Counted from the stretch's first letter, positions 52,001-63,208 are shown. The stretch is 64,000 nt of DNA from Naumovozyma dairenensis CBS 421 (GCF_000227115.2 NC_016482.1:62001-126000); one strand, 5' to 3'. Notes: generated by a model not told the origin, from the sequence alone. A program made the numbers and translations.

Positions 52001-53082
52001 GAGGCAACAATGCTTACACAATCGATTAAAGTGTCTACAAATTCTGGACCACTAAGATAGGCACAATTTTCCTCTTCCTCTCGACGTTCATCATGTGGAG
52101 ATGATAATCTTGGTAAGTCTGATGCTATGTTTGGTAATATGCTGTTATCGGAAGTAATATGCTCATTTAGAAGCTCATTGTCGCCAACATTAGATATATG
52201 TAAAGATGATGTATCCAGAATATCCAATTCTTCAACATATGCAGACATAGTAGGAGAATGTTGTGTGCTAATTGAATGATTTTGTATCTCTTCTAAGCTA
52301 GTCATATCGTTGTTACATTCTTGATTTCCCAATTTATATTTCTTAGTTACTAAGTGAACATGATTATCGCTATTATTATCATCGATATCAATTGAATATG
52401 AGGAATCTGCGATACCTGAAGAATTTACGTCGTTCTCATCTTCAAGGTTCGATTTAGAGAAAGTATTAATTGTCATTGTATTAATTATAGGAATTTTAGA
52501 AGGAAAATGAATTCGTTGTGGAGACCTTTCGATGAAACTCACGTCGTCATCCTCGTCCATTAGGTTACTATTATTCTCTAATAAATAAGAAGGATCAGAA
52601 TCATCGTCATTTAATATATTAAGTTCAAGTTCACTAATCAATTGTCCATTTGAAGTAGAAGATGATAGTAATGGTTTCGTTCCTTTCATTATATAGAGTA
52701 TATCCTTGGTAGGTGAGAATGTTTGTAAAGTTCTGTCATCAGCACCGTAATGTTCTTCGATCATTTGTTTCATTCTTAATGGGCTACTATGTATTGACGG
52801 TACCGAATTGCTATTATTCATTCTAAGTGGAGATTTTAATTCGCATAGAGGCTCTCTTGAAGTATCATGAAGAGGAATAAATAATTCAGATTCATCGTTA
52901 TTATCATCTTCATTTATTGTATTTAGATTTGTATCTTCGTTCTTAAGCGCATTGAACAGAATATTGGAATCTTTCGTTTCTACTTGGAATTGTTCATTGA
53001 ACTTTTCTTTGGCAACTTCCATATCATGTTCAATTTCTTTCATTAAAGATTCAACGGTTTCTTCTGGATCTATCTCTGACAT
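49078..53082 (-). CDS. BUD4: Anillin-like bud-site selection protein Bud4
   Basis: Landmark for axial budding and septin-ring organiser at the bud neck. 1334 aa (S. cerevisiae 1447). The N-terminal ~900 residues are disordered and Ser/Asp/Asn-rich, with repeated short elements such as YLSGPEFVDTLID and YNSGPDFNDRMIN (near residues 345 and 370) that look like an internal duplication. A C2-like/anillin-homology region begins about 990 (LGVLYVTIKKITNIRL). A PH domain covers about 1200-1315, starting EGYLLQEGGDVTGIFQRRYF. The gene ends shortly after. Confidence 0.95.
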   Translation of the reverse strand: MSEIDPEETVESLMKEIEHDMEVAKEKFNEQFQVETKDSNILFNALKNEDTNLNTINEDDNNDESELFIPLHDTSREPLCELKSPLRMNNSNSVPSIHSSPLRMKQMIEEHYGADDRTLQTFSPTKDILYIMKGTKPLLSSSTSNGQLISELELNILNDDDSDPSYLLENNSNLMDEDDDVSFIERSPQRIHFPSKIPIINTMTINTFSKSNLEDENDVNSSGIADSSYSIDIDDNNSDNHVHLVTKKYKLGNQECNNDMTSLEEIQNHSISTQHSPTMSAYVEELDILDTSSLHISNVGDNELLNEHITSDNSILPNIASDLPRLSSPHDERREEEENCAYLSGPEFVDTLIDCVSIVASKDEEEKLEYGYNSGPDFNDRMINTVDIISTGSIEENKTESVFLMDNDHELKIKTKRTNLSLSNDIDKLAVNSEIDNPDINEPKIEVKIAENNQSLRYLQKSEEQDIIDLERKPEKKQVKIPKLVKNYLEKINFEDRKQSKIKEILQDEEFPKQKAIRTPVPKVEERKTTPLLQFNTTFSPLLPVIPVLEKLIQDDPFSEPVPHETALPPYPNSKFSKVTPPTTYIHIWHQQESYPPLTNPTSITSKRTISPTSSYNSNFSQVSSASTKLTVGSTVNTSNNNYAASPPLTPTIHQSLTATNFKFKPKLATRPRRIMLDPMRRNTIKSKKIQERINESKSFKPNLSYPERFYEEQDYSIGDDIYEKEEEEEEEESSHAAILQNLKPKNFKVWNEYFNKDHEDDGVNKYDSIAPEVIQKLLKDESFLDGDYDDNTLAVAHSIKGREYEDKNKSADMNLNIGLGILRTPVKCVSVDEGLSFKGYEPSISDNDDYENSKNNNDNAVEMSIHTPKSNSINGDIHSFERMNPSQNHIHSPFKVVSPKKNSKGMNVSQDIISLREENQEINTIHDDDIAAPAQTKENDKTKDAFDECTSKEIGKRNKDEATAEMTDLGVLYVTIKKITNIRLSNILQHKGKYCIEFDNGTNMFTTPWEIMPSDGNLMFGKEFEIPLKLDRETMKPLDIELQITLKIKYMKLENELVEIVEKVPIAKKKKLPFAKTKYQMIKRYVSRPTRYDDWGNLFAEDGSFGQTKVRINETNLKRCEFIKCNENFDMINRWAKGLTSKDSAGGYHPIHVPSRAPPYSIGNIELEMCYLKRSSSLERFPKSLDLAQDILKKIREQESINKEGYLLQEGGDVTGIFQRRYFKLNGIEMIGYHEITQEPKVNINLLKVIDVINIDDTVTEANKRIFTDSVLMGECFQLVFDDGEIITFNVEANYKERKDWYRKIKKVVELNTLRQPWIKQFNENSKIEKIFR

Positions 53083-55203
53083 CCTGAGAAGATTATCTGG
53101 AAGGGAAACAGGTAGCCAACCACGTTTGATAGCTATCCTATTTTAGAACTTTTTTAGTATATTTCACTACCAACAGAATGGGAGCTATATAGGCTGTGTG
53201 GTTTTGGCCCTTTGATTTAGTGTATTTACCTTTTTTTCTTCACTAACTTAGTAGTTACAGTTGCATTAGGTTTTGTTTCATGTTGACGTTGTTTATTGCA
53301 TATTATTCCTCGAAAACTCCCTTTGTTTACCTGTTCCTCCTTTGGGACATTCACAAATATCTTCATTTCTGGCACGTGCCTTATAATATTTTGGAGAAAT
53401 AGATGTCTAAAAAAGAACTTATAAAAAACTCCGAAATCTTGGGTCACCAGAGATTCTTTGAAGGGTTTGCAAATCAAGCACGGTACGTTGACGATTACAT
53501 TCAACAAAAGTTACGTATGCAAAGACTAAAAGTGTATGTTCCTCTCGATTTGGATATAAGCACGCCTAAAGTAATACTATATCATTCCATTAATATCTTT
53601 CTCAGCTATTCAGGAAACTTTATTTCCCTATATATATATTTGAGTACACACCTAATAAAACCAAATATTACTGTGAATGCTAAACTCATTAATACCGAAA
53701 CATAATAAGTGCTCCGAAATTACCAAGCATATGGTCAGCAAACAAACAGCTATTGATACTGCCACTAATAGCTCCAGCAAACAAGTGATAGTTGGCAGGT
53801 TAAGACTATAAAAACACTAAGTTACTTTCCGCTACTGATGTATTAATTAAACATGAGGCATTCTTAAAATCCCATCCTAGAATCGTCTAGTTTCCCAAGA
53901 GCTCCAGGCTCCGAAGAGAAATTTACCGATCGGACAGGGTCTAGTTTGGCAATGAAAATTGCTCATTAAATTTTTACTAGTCTTCGCCTCAAGTATGCTT
54001 AAGTTTCAAATGCGAATACACCGTTGTAATTAGAACAAATGGACTGTATATTATGTTACCTTATGCCGCTGATGGATTCTCTTCCCTGAAGATTGAAATC
54101 CGTTCTCAATTCAGTAGCTTTCTTGGAGTTGCAGACGTTTAAATATTTGTAGAATACATACACATGTCACTATATTTTTTCACGGGTAATTGTTCTGGCA
54201 ATAACTAGAAATTAATAACTATTTACTTGGATTTTGTCCGAGTACTTTTACATATCGAAAGACGATGAAAATTGTCAAAATATTAGGCAGGTGGCTTCCC
54301 TCCAAGCATATACTTTCACTAACCATATTGGAAAATTGAAAATAAGAAGTTCTCTCTCTTTGCAGCTGTGGTATTGAGATGGATTAAGTTTCGTTCTACT
54401 TTAACGACAAAAAGGCATTACGACAACTACAGATTCTTTATATATAGGAGCATAAAAAAATGTAAGCTATATATATTGACCAGTATGATAACTGCCGAGC
54501 TCCTAAGATGCATGATGTATGTAATATACAACACAACAATGCTTCATTAATCAGTTACTTCCCATGGTAATAAAAGAACAAGTTTTTGTTAGTTGTTGCT
54601 CTTTATATATATATATATTTTTGTGCTGAAGGCTTGTGGCTTTGTTATGCCGCCCCGGGTAACAGGGAAAATTGGAGGGTGGCATTTGATACTGAAGATT
54701 TCTTCTACAGAGATGGGCCCGTGGGAGTGATACCTGCATCTGAGAAATGCCACGGATGGTGAAGATAGGGGCCGAGAAAAAACGGTTAAACGGAAGTGTG
54801 GAACTAATATAACACAGATAATAATAATAATAATAGTAATATCTTATCATATCATATTATATCACTTTGGTGTGCAATTAGATGAACATCTGACAACTAG
54901 AAATATTTCGCTATAGTTACTCAGACGAAGTTAAGTTTGAAGTTGGACAGAAACATTGCTAATTACATCAATATTTGCTTATCACAGTTGCCTATTGTTT
55001 ACCGGAAATTTCAATTGCATGCGTCATACCTCTATAACGTTACAATATAACAATACAGGATTCTCTGACATATAGTACTACCCATTAAAGACAAGTATTA
55101 AGCATACACTAGAGACTCTAAAAAGAACGGTAGCTTACGAGAAAACGTTACGTCGTCAAACAAGCAAAAAAAAAGAAAAAGTATCAGATAGATTCGATAA
55201 TAC
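53083..55203. other. Long divergent intergenic BUD4/JSN1
   Basis: 2.1 kb. Apart from one short frame (next entry), I see no coding evidence, tRNA or transposon remnant. Confidence 0.45.
53403..53705 (+). CDS. Possible small gene, maybe with an intron
   Basis: The first 43 codons after ATG 53403 look coding (MSKKELIKNSEILGHQRFFE and a helical, charged continuation). They then meet GTATGT at 53534-53539, the yeast 5' splice-site consensus. Beyond it the frame becomes hydrophobic and AT-driven. A CACTAAC at 54318-54324 and TTTGCAG ending at 54365 could serve as branch point and acceptor, giving an ~830-base intron, but the joined frame ends after seven codons. I do not recognise the protein; it may be a relic. 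Confidence 0.3.
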   Translation: MSKKELIKNSEILGHQRFFEGFANQARYVDDYIQQKLRMQRLKVYVPLDLDISTPKVILYHSINIFLSYSGNFISLYIYLSTHLIKPNITVNAKLINTET

Positions 55204-58200
55204 ATGCATACAATGAATAACGATTTAACATCAAATAAGAAGAATAAAAAACAACAACCATCAGCGGACTCTTCTTTATCAAAGATTCCTGAAGTTATAG
55301 ATCCCGGTATCACAATTCCAATATATGATGATGAAGATGAAAGAGCAGACAATAGTCTTCTCACGGAAAATGGTTCGAGCAACGGCAGTTCCCAATTAGA
55401 AAACAATAGCAACAACCAACAGAATGCCGCACCTCAAAAATTGGGTTCTTATAGAGCTCGTGCAGGTAAATTCTCAAACACGCTAAGTAACCTATTACCT
55501 TCAATAAGTGCTAAATTACACCACTCTAAGAAAAGTGCCACCCATTTGAAAAATATTAATCCAGAAAATGATACTGCTGAATTTCCAAATAGCAGCTCTG
55601 GTTCTTCTACTGTAGATCTAAGCAATTTCCCATTAACTCCAATAAAAAATCAACAAAAAGTTGCCGGTAGTTCAACGACAACAACTGCAATACCATCTAA
55701 GACTATAAATGATTTAACTCCTCCAAATGAAAATGCTAAGTTAGTCCATTTCCCAGACTCAGCTACTACAACAACGAACGCTTTTATGAATATACCAAGA
55801 TCATCTAATGATTCTTTCACTTTCAATTCTCCTTTACCAACAAATCGTAGCAGCAGGTCAAGGAATAACACTACATCTTCACAAATCACTTCCTTGTCTG
55901 GAGCACAACAAATCAATAACAATAGTATGGCATCTGGTATATGGGCTACAACATCAAACTCAATGGATCCCTTACAACAACAAATATTACAACAAATTAA
56001 TAGTAACACAACTGCTGTATCTGCAAGTAACAGTACTATGAATCCAAATATGAACCAATATAATTTAACTGGGGTACAAGATTATAGTACAATCCAACCT
56101 TTACAACCTTCACAACAGCCATTACCTAACTATTATGATGTAATGTCTTCTCAAAATAATACTAATAACAGAAATTCCACCACTCAACAACAACATTCAC
56201 ATTCTCATCCACAATCCATCAATTTACAATTGCCTGGCGCAATATGGAATAATAATGGAAGACAACGTTCACAATCAAATGCATCGAGCATTTATACAGA
56301 TGCTATTCAATTTTATGACCAACAACAACAGCAACAACAATCAACTTCAAGATCGAGAAGAACTTCTAATTATAGTTCTCAGCAAATGCAGCAGCAACAG
56401 CAACAACAACAACAACAACAACAACAGCATAATATATGTCCAATAGTTGGCGATGAAACTGACCCTATCTCGATTAATTGGGTTTCATTAGATCCATCGG
56501 TGCCTCCAATAAATCAAATCAATCATCTCTTACCTACTAACACAATCTCATTTTCAAATATATTCCCATTACAACATCAACAACCACAATTGAACAATGC
56601 AATTAATTTAACAAGTACCTCTCTAGCCACTTTATGTTCTAAATATGGTCAAGTAATTTCATCAAGAACATTTAGAGGTTTAAATATGGCACTAGTAGAA
56701 TTTGACACCGTAGAAAATGCAACTCGTTGTATGGATGCATTACAAGGGAAAGATGTTTCTGTCATTGGTACTCCAAGTCATATTGCATTTGCCAAAATAT
56801 TACCAATGCATCATTCAAATCAACAGCAACAACAACAACAAGCTCAATCATTTAATATGTTAAAAAACGAAAATCAACAAAAACCTTTATTATATGAACA
56901 ATTATATAATGGGGCTCTTACTTTTCAGCAACAGGGAAATATTTCAATCCCAGTCTTTAATCAGTATCAAATTCAAAACCCAAGCTCAAATCAATCACAA
57001 CAAAATTATAATCATCATCATTACCCAGGTCATTCCATTTCATCACTTTCATCTAATCCAAACTATAATAATAATAACAACAACAATAATAATATTAATA
57101 AATATACAAATCCTTCCACAACTACACAACCTTCATCATCAGCTACTAACACTGGGGAAAAAGAACAATGTCCCTTCCCGTTACCTCCACCAAATTTATC
57201 AATGGAAAGTAAAGATTTGAAAACAATTGTTCATTCATTTAAGACAAAATGTGATCAAGTTCAAATAGATGCATTAATTCAAAATGGGATAAACTATAAA
57301 GGTACATCAGATACAACAAATTTTGGTCCCCTACCAGAACCATTAATTATAAAAGAATTCGATGCGCCAAAATTACGTGAATTAAGAAAATCAATAGATT
57401 CCAATTCTATTTCAAATCTTGAATTAGAACAATTAGCGTTATCCATGATTGATGAATTACCAGAATTAAGTTCTGATTACTTAGGTAATACCATCGTTCA
57501 AAAATTATTTGAAAAATCTTCAGATTTAATTAAAGATATAATGTTAAGGAAAACATGTAAATATTTGACTTCAATGGGTGTTCATAAAAATGGTACATGG
57601 GCTTGTCAAAAAATGATTACCATGGCTAAGACAGCAAGACAAATTGATCTTGTTACCAAAGGCGTTAAAAATTTTGCTACACCATTAATGAATGATCAAT
57701 TCGGTAATTATGTCATTCAGTGTGTTTTAAAATTTGGATTCCCATGGAACGATTTCATTTTCCAGAACATTATTTCAAATTTTTGGATAATTGTACAAAA
57801 TAGATATGGTGCAAGAGCAGTTAGAGCTTGTCTGGAATCTCATGAAATTATTACTGCAGAACAAACTTTAGTATTAAGTGCAATGATCGTTTGCTATTCA
57901 AAATATTTATCCACAAATAATAACGGGACTTTATTATTAACTTGGTTCTTAGATACTTGTACTTTACCCAAGAGACATACCATCTTAGCTAAAGTATTAA
58001 TTCCAAATATTGTTGAATTATGTCGTCATAGATTAGCATCATTAACCATTTTGAAAATATTGAATTTTAGGGGTGATGAAGAAGCAAGAAAATTGATTTT
58101 TGAATCAATCTTTGGCGGTTCCCCAGATTTTTCGTCATCATCATCTCCGGCAAAGAATCTTAATGATAAAAACAATGATTATAATAATAATAATAACTTA

Positions 58201-58905
58201 TTACAAATATTGAATGATTATAGTTACGGTCCAACTTTCATTTATAAAGTTTTATCAATGCCATTATTAGAAGATGACGTCAGATCACATATAATTAAAC
58301 AAGTTCGTAATGTTGTCATGGAATCCCCAATACCACAACAACATCGTCGTTTAATGGAAGAAATTGGATTTGATACAATGACTACAAATAACAGTATCAA
58401 TCAACAACCACAAGTTCAAGTACATACATCAGGACCAATACAAACCCATACAGATAGGAAAAGTAGCTTGACTGCTAATGTCTATAATGCTACTGTTGAC
58501 CCTAACATAAATCATATAAGAGGTCTTTCTGTGTCAAGTATTAGAAGTAACGGTTCAAGACAACAGAATGGATTACTCCCTACCTCTTCAAACAATGCCA
58601 ATGGATCGACGACCAATACAATTAATGCACTACCACAAAATACTAACAAGAATAACAATATTCCGCCATCATATTTCAATTATCCAGGTATGTTCCCTGG
58701 CAACAACTATCCGGTCCCAAATGATGATTTAGTGTCTCAATTTGATATGTTAGCATTAAACAACGGTACACATTTATCCTTGCCACAGTTAAGTGTAACT
58801 AATCAAGATAACACAGTCACTTCTTTTTTGAACCGGACTACAAGCAACAGTAATACTAATACTAATCCTACAACGGCAACAACTGATCAAAGCCAACCTA
58901 ACTAA
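55204..58905 (+). CDS. JSN1: Pumilio-family mRNA-binding protein Jsn1
   Basis: Puf1/Jsn1 binds 3' UTRs of mRNAs for membrane-associated proteins and has a role at mitochondria with Arp2/3. 1233 aa (S. cerevisiae 1091). Low-complexity N-terminus with poly-Gln runs near residues 375-410. RRM about 440-535 (FRGLNMALVEFDTVENATRC). PUF repeats about 690-1050: DYLGNTIVQKLFEKSS, KNGTWACQKMI, DQFGNYVIQCVLKFG and NRYGARAVRACLE are successive repeats. The C-terminal tail is Asn/Thr-rich. A second in-frame ATG four codons in (55213) is an equally good start. Confidence 0.93.
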   Translation: MHTMNNDLTSNKKNKKQQPSADSSLSKIPEVIDPGITIPIYDDEDERADNSLLTENGSSNGSSQLENNSNNQQNAAPQKLGSYRARAGKFSNTLSNLLPSISAKLHHSKKSATHLKNINPENDTAEFPNSSSGSSTVDLSNFPLTPIKNQQKVAGSSTTTTAIPSKTINDLTPPNENAKLVHFPDSATTTTNAFMNIPRSSNDSFTFNSPLPTNRSSRSRNNTTSSQITSLSGAQQINNNSMASGIWATTSNSMDPLQQQILQQINSNTTAVSASNSTMNPNMNQYNLTGVQDYSTIQPLQPSQQPLPNYYDVMSSQNNTNNRNSTTQQQHSHSHPQSINLQLPGAIWNNNGRQRSQSNASSIYTDAIQFYDQQQQQQQSTSRSRRTSNYSSQQMQQQQQQQQQQQQQHNICPIVGDETDPISINWVSLDPSVPPINQINHLLPTNTISFSNIFPLQHQQPQLNNAINLTSTSLATLCSKYGQVISSRTFRGLNMALVEFDTVENATRCMDALQGKDVSVIGTPSHIAFAKILPMHHSNQQQQQQQAQSFNMLKNENQQKPLLYEQLYNGALTFQQQGNISIPVFNQYQIQNPSSNQSQQNYNHHHYPGHSISSLSSNPNYNNNNNNNNNINKYTNPSTTTQPSSSATNTGEKEQCPFPLPPPNLSMESKDLKTIVHSFKTKCDQVQIDALIQNGINYKGTSDTTNFGPLPEPLIIKEFDAPKLRELRKSIDSNSISNLELEQLALSMIDELPELSSDYLGNTIVQKLFEKSSDLIKDIMLRKTCKYLTSMGVHKNGTWACQKMITMAKTARQIDLVTKGVKNFATPLMNDQFGNYVIQCVLKFGFPWNDFIFQNIISNFWIIVQNRYGARAVRACLESHEIITAEQTLVLSAMIVCYSKYLSTNNNGTLLLTWFLDTCTLPKRHTILAKVLIPNIVELCRHRLASLTILKILNFRGDEEARKLIFESIFGGSPDFSSSSSPAKNLNDKNNDYNNNNNLLQILNDYSYGPTFIYKVLSMPLLEDDVRSHIIKQVRNVVMESPIPQQHRRLMEEIGFDTMTTNNSINQQPQVQVHTSGPIQTHTDRKSSLTANVYNATVDPNINHIRGLSVSSIRSNGSRQQNGLLPTSSNNANGSTTNTINALPQNTNKNNNIPPSYFNYPGMFPGNNYPVPNDDLVSQFDMLALNNGTHLSLPQLSVTNQDNTVTSFLNRTTSNSNTNTNPTTATTDQSQPN

Positions 58906-59519
58906 AGATAGCTATATATATATATATATACTTCATTTCCGTCTATTTTCCTTTTTCCTTTCTTCTATTTCATATATTTGTATATTTATTAACTACCTTT
59001 TCTTTTCATACCGGCAATCTATATATATATATATATATATANNNNNNNNNNNNNNNNNNNNGAAGTATATATTCTTCTTCTGTTTATTGCTTGGGTTTTT
59101 ATATGATATAGAAGTTATTATATGTTATATTTGTGACACTTGTTAAAACAGAGGGTTATGAAACCCGTGCACCACAGCCAAAATTCAATAATAACAAAAT
59201 TTGCCTCTTCAAATTTAAATATATGATAGAGCAGACTAATACAATTCTATTTGTCTCTTGGGGGACAAGAAAAGGTGTTCACATCTACAACCTCTATCAG
59301 ATTGAAAGCAAATTGAAATAGGTTATTCTACATACTGTTGTATTTGGTATACTCGCCCACCAAAAAAACAAACCTGTGCTTCATTCAGTAGCTTTTTCCA
59401 GGAAAACGAAGAATTGACATCAATTCGTCCTAAGATAGCACATCAATACTACACGACAGTACTTTCATCATTCTTTGCCAAAGTGCTATATCTTCAAGAA
59501 ATAACCGTAAAGGCCTATA
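58906..59519. other. Intergenic JSN1-GRR1
   Basis: (TA)n tracts at 58914-58931 and 59021-59041, the second running into the N gap. An ORF at 59133 has no support. Confidence 0.45.
59042..59061. other. Assembly gap (20 N)
   Basis: Twenty undetermined bases directly after a (TA)n run; probably a collapsed microsatellite of unknown true length. Confidence 0.98.
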
Positions 59520-62500
59520 ATGAGTAACAACAACAGTAATGGAAACCAAAGTGTAAACAATGATGTTGATATGGATATTGACGATTTAAGTAACAATGAA
59601 CAACCATCTATAAATCAGAATTCAAGACAGCAAAATCTATGGTATCCGACAAATCGTCAAGCGAGTACTGTATCGCAACTTCCAAGTTTATTTCGTCAAA
59701 CATCCATTAGATTAGGCGATAACAATAACAATAATAATAATATGTTAAGAATGAGTGATGCAAACGTAACGACAACTACCAACATGAACCCGATACCGCA
59801 TTCTGCTGATTTGCTTCTAGAAGCTTCTGCTTTGCTTGCTGATAATCCAAACCGAACTAGGAGTGCAAACATGAAAATGAATAACACTCATAGTAATAAT
59901 AATAATAATAACAATAATGATTTATTGCTTACAATGGCCACGGATTTAGCTAATTTGCAAACAAATATAGAATTATTGTCAGAGGAAGACGCACAACAAG
60001 TCCTTGAATTTCAAACGTTATTAAGAGAGAAGACTATTTTATTTTTAAATAATATTGAGAAAAGAAGACAAGAAACCCTTGAGAATTTACACATAGATAA
60101 TTTGAAATTGCAACATTCTCAATCCCCTCAGGCTTCCATCATTTTGAATAAATTGCAAAGAATGAGAGTGAGAGCTGTTGAAACTGAAACAAGAGAGTTA
60201 CAAAAATTAAGATTGAAAATATTAACTATAGTCGATGAATATGAAAAATCCCTCGAATATTATTACACACACAGAGGTCTAGACACTAACTATATGACAA
60301 TTATAAACCCAACGTATTTATTTAAAGAATGGGTTCAATCCTTAGATCCAGATACAAATCCAGAATTGACAGATGGATTGAATCAATTGAATGAAAAATC
60401 AAGAAGGTTATTAATTGATATTCTTCATACAACTAAAAACCCTGATTTATTTGCAAACCCACCACGAGATCAAGCATTAATACGATACAGTAATAATATG
60501 TACGTGCCATTCCCATTACATAAAATGCCGTCAGAAATATTACATTTAGTCTTGGATAAATTAGCGAATAGAAACGAGTTGGTCTATTTGCTAACAGTGA
60601 ATAAATTATGGGCTGAAATAATCGTGAAAATAATATATTACAGACCACATTTGAATAAAAAACATCAATTAGAGCTATTTATGAGAACAATGAGCCGTAC
60701 AAACACAGAAACAATATTTGATTATAGATCACTAATTAAAAGATTAAATTTTTCATTCGTTGGTGATTTCTTAACTGATGAAGAATTAATGTATTTTATT
60801 GGTTGTTCTAACTTGGAAAGGTTAACTTTAGTATTCTGCAAACATATTACAAGTGCCCCAGTGGCCGCAGTATTGAATAACTGTAAATATTTACAAAGTG
60901 TTGATATCACGGGGGTTAAAGAAATATCTGATGACGTGTTTGATTCTTTAGCACGAAGTTGTCCCAGATTACAAGGATTTTATGTACCTCAGGCAAAAAC
61001 AGTGACATTAAATTCATTAACAAATTTTATTCATCATGTACCAATGTTGAAAAGAGTCAAAATCACTGCAAATGTAAATATGAATGATGAATTAGTTGAA
61101 CTAATGGCTGATAAATGTCCATTACTTGTAGAGGTGGATATCACTTCGAGTCCGAATATTCATGATTCAAGTCTTTTGAAACTTTTCACAAAATTAACAC
61201 AATTAAGAGAGTTTAGAATTACTCATAATCTAAACATAACTGATCAATTTGTTCTGGAATTATATAAGAAAGTGAAATTATTACCATCGTTAAGATTAAT
61301 TGATTTCTCTAGTTGCGACCTTATCACTGATAGAATGATTGAAACGCTTGTTCTAATGGCTCCTAAATTAAGGAACGTGTTTGTGGGGAAATGTAGTAAA
61401 ATTTCAGACAGGTCATTAAGAAGTTTAGCTAAATTGGGGAAAAATTTACAAACAGTCCATTTTGGTCATTGTTTTAATATTACAGATCAAGGTGTTCGAA
61501 CATTGGTACAATCCTGTCCACGTATTCAATATGTGGATTTTGCATGTTGTACAAATTTAACAAATCGTACATTGTATGAATTGTCTGACTTAACAAGATT
61601 GAAAAGAATTGGTCTCGTGAAGTGCTCTCAAATGACCGACGAAGGATTATTGAACATGATTTCATTAAGAGGTAGAAATGATACGTTAGAGAGAGTTCAT
61701 TTATCATATTGTTCTAATTTGACCATCTATCCAATTTACGAATTATTAATGGCATGTCCAAGATTATCACATTTATCATTAACTGCAGTACCATCATTTT
61801 TACGTCCCGATATAACAGCATTTTGTAGAACTGCTCCAGCTGATTTTAGCGATAATCAAAGACAAATTTTTTGTGTCTTTTCTGGCCGTGGTGTTCATAG
61901 ATTACGTCATTATCTGATGAGCTTAACTACACCAACTGATAGTCCTCAAACCAGTATTCATGATGTATTGACAAGATATATAATAGCGAAAAATATGTTA
62001 AAACCAGGAGAATCAATAAAAGATGCTATAAAAAGAATAACAAAAGATTTAACTAAGGAATCTGCTGCCATATTGACAGCAACATCTATAAATCAAATCA
62101 GTGGAATTAATACAGATTATTCACATATAGAATTTGGAGCTATCCCTAATCTTATAAGTTGGACTAGGGAATCTGTTGAGTATGACGAGGCTACAATAAC
62201 AGGTACAGATGAATTGATAGATGAAGTTGATACATCATTTTGTGATGATCCGTTTCAAGAACGCTTTAATAATGGAGAAGTGATTGTGGCACCAGGAGCA
62301 ACACGTGAGTTAAATCGTCAATTATGTCACGCAATAAAGAAATTCCATGAATTATTCGATCGTGTTGAAGATTTTGAAGTCAATGTTGCAAGTCTAGCAA
62401 GAGTTCAATTCCAATTTACTGGGTTTCTTCTACAGGAAATGTCAAATATTTATCTTCAACTGGATGATTGGAATAATTTATTAGCCCGTATGCAAATGGA

Positions 62501-62897
62501 AACTTATCGATCTGGAATCGAGGAAAATATACGTGGGTTTTATACATGGAAATTGTCATTTGTTGAAAAACCAGAGAAAGCATTGGAGAAATTCGAAATT
62601 TCCACTGTCGTCCTGAGACTTTACCTAAAAGATAGTTTAGCATTATTAGCGAGACAAAGAGAGTTAATACTTGCACAGCAAAGAAATGGCTGGAATGCCA
62701 ATGGAAATGGAAACCAAGGTGAAAATGGAGCTCCCGATGCTGTTCAAAATATAAATGATAGAGCACCGCTATCACCGGAACAAATGCGAATATTACAATT
62801 TGGACTGCCTGCTGAAGTAATCATGGATGAAGATAGATTAAGGACACAAGTAGGAGAAAGTAGGTCGGAGACTCCAGAGGAAGAAGTGACGGATTAA
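59520..62897 (+). CDS. GRR1: SCF ubiquitin ligase F-box protein Grr1
   Basis: Substrate receptor of SCF(Grr1), which ubiquitinates G1 cyclins Cln1/2, Mth1 and others, coupling glucose sensing to the cell cycle. 1125 aa (S. cerevisiae 1151). Asn-rich N-terminus. F-box about 335-380 (HKMPSEILHLVLDKLANRNE). About a dozen leucine-rich repeats at 400-760 of the CxxLxxLxLxxC type, e.g. NLERLTLVFCKHIT and VRTLVQSCPRIQYVDFACC. A conserved C-terminal region follows. Upstream start ATG at 59520 is the first in frame after a stop. Confidence 0.97.
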   Translation: MSNNNSNGNQSVNNDVDMDIDDLSNNEQPSINQNSRQQNLWYPTNRQASTVSQLPSLFRQTSIRLGDNNNNNNNMLRMSDANVTTTTNMNPIPHSADLLLEASALLADNPNRTRSANMKMNNTHSNNNNNNNNDLLLTMATDLANLQTNIELLSEEDAQQVLEFQTLLREKTILFLNNIEKRRQETLENLHIDNLKLQHSQSPQASIILNKLQRMRVRAVETETRELQKLRLKILTIVDEYEKSLEYYYTHRGLDTNYMTIINPTYLFKEWVQSLDPDTNPELTDGLNQLNEKSRRLLIDILHTTKNPDLFANPPRDQALIRYSNNMYVPFPLHKMPSEILHLVLDKLANRNELVYLLTVNKLWAEIIVKIIYYRPHLNKKHQLELFMRTMSRTNTETIFDYRSLIKRLNFSFVGDFLTDEELMYFIGCSNLERLTLVFCKHITSAPVAAVLNNCKYLQSVDITGVKEISDDVFDSLARSCPRLQGFYVPQAKTVTLNSLTNFIHHVPMLKRVKITANVNMNDELVELMADKCPLLVEVDITSSPNIHDSSLLKLFTKLTQLREFRITHNLNITDQFVLELYKKVKLLPSLRLIDFSSCDLITDRMIETLVLMAPKLRNVFVGKCSKISDRSLRSLAKLGKNLQTVHFGHCFNITDQGVRTLVQSCPRIQYVDFACCTNLTNRTLYELSDLTRLKRIGLVKCSQMTDEGLLNMISLRGRNDTLERVHLSYCSNLTIYPIYELLMACPRLSHLSLTAVPSFLRPDITAFCRTAPADFSDNQRQIFCVFSGRGVHRLRHYLMSLTTPTDSPQTSIHDVLTRYIIAKNMLKPGESIKDAIKRITKDLTKESAAILTATSINQISGINTDYSHIEFGAIPNLISWTRESVEYDEATITGTDELIDEVDTSFCDDPFQERFNNGEVIVAPGATRELNRQLCHAIKKFHELFDRVEDFEVNVASLARVQFQFTGFLLQEMSNIYLQLDDWNNLLARMQMETYRSGIEENIRGFYTWKLSFVEKPEKALEKFEISTVVLRLYLKDSLALLARQRELILAQQRNGWNANGNGNQGENGAPDAVQNINDRAPLSPEQMRILQFGLPAEVIMDEDRLRTQVGESRSETPEEEVTD

Positions 62898-63208
62898 TGA
62901 TGATAATGAATAATTTTGGAACTGTAGTTAATCAAGTGCTAATATTGAGGGAAATGCTTTTCGAAAAAGAAACAAAACCGGAAAATGTCGTTATGAAATA
63001 TCTAATCATAATATAATTAATTAAATATAATTTTTGTCATACATTCATATTAGTATTTGTAGTCAAAGCGGTGGCTAAGTCAATGAACCATACAATAATA
63101 GTATTATTGAGGATATCCACTAGGTTTTTTTTTATTAGTTTTATGAGAAGTGACGTTACATACATATTATATAGTCTATTATATTATATATATTTTTATT
63201 TTATTTGC
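62898..63208. other. Convergent GRR1-BIR1 3' spacer
   Basis: AT-rich 3' flank, nothing else. Confidence 0.4.
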
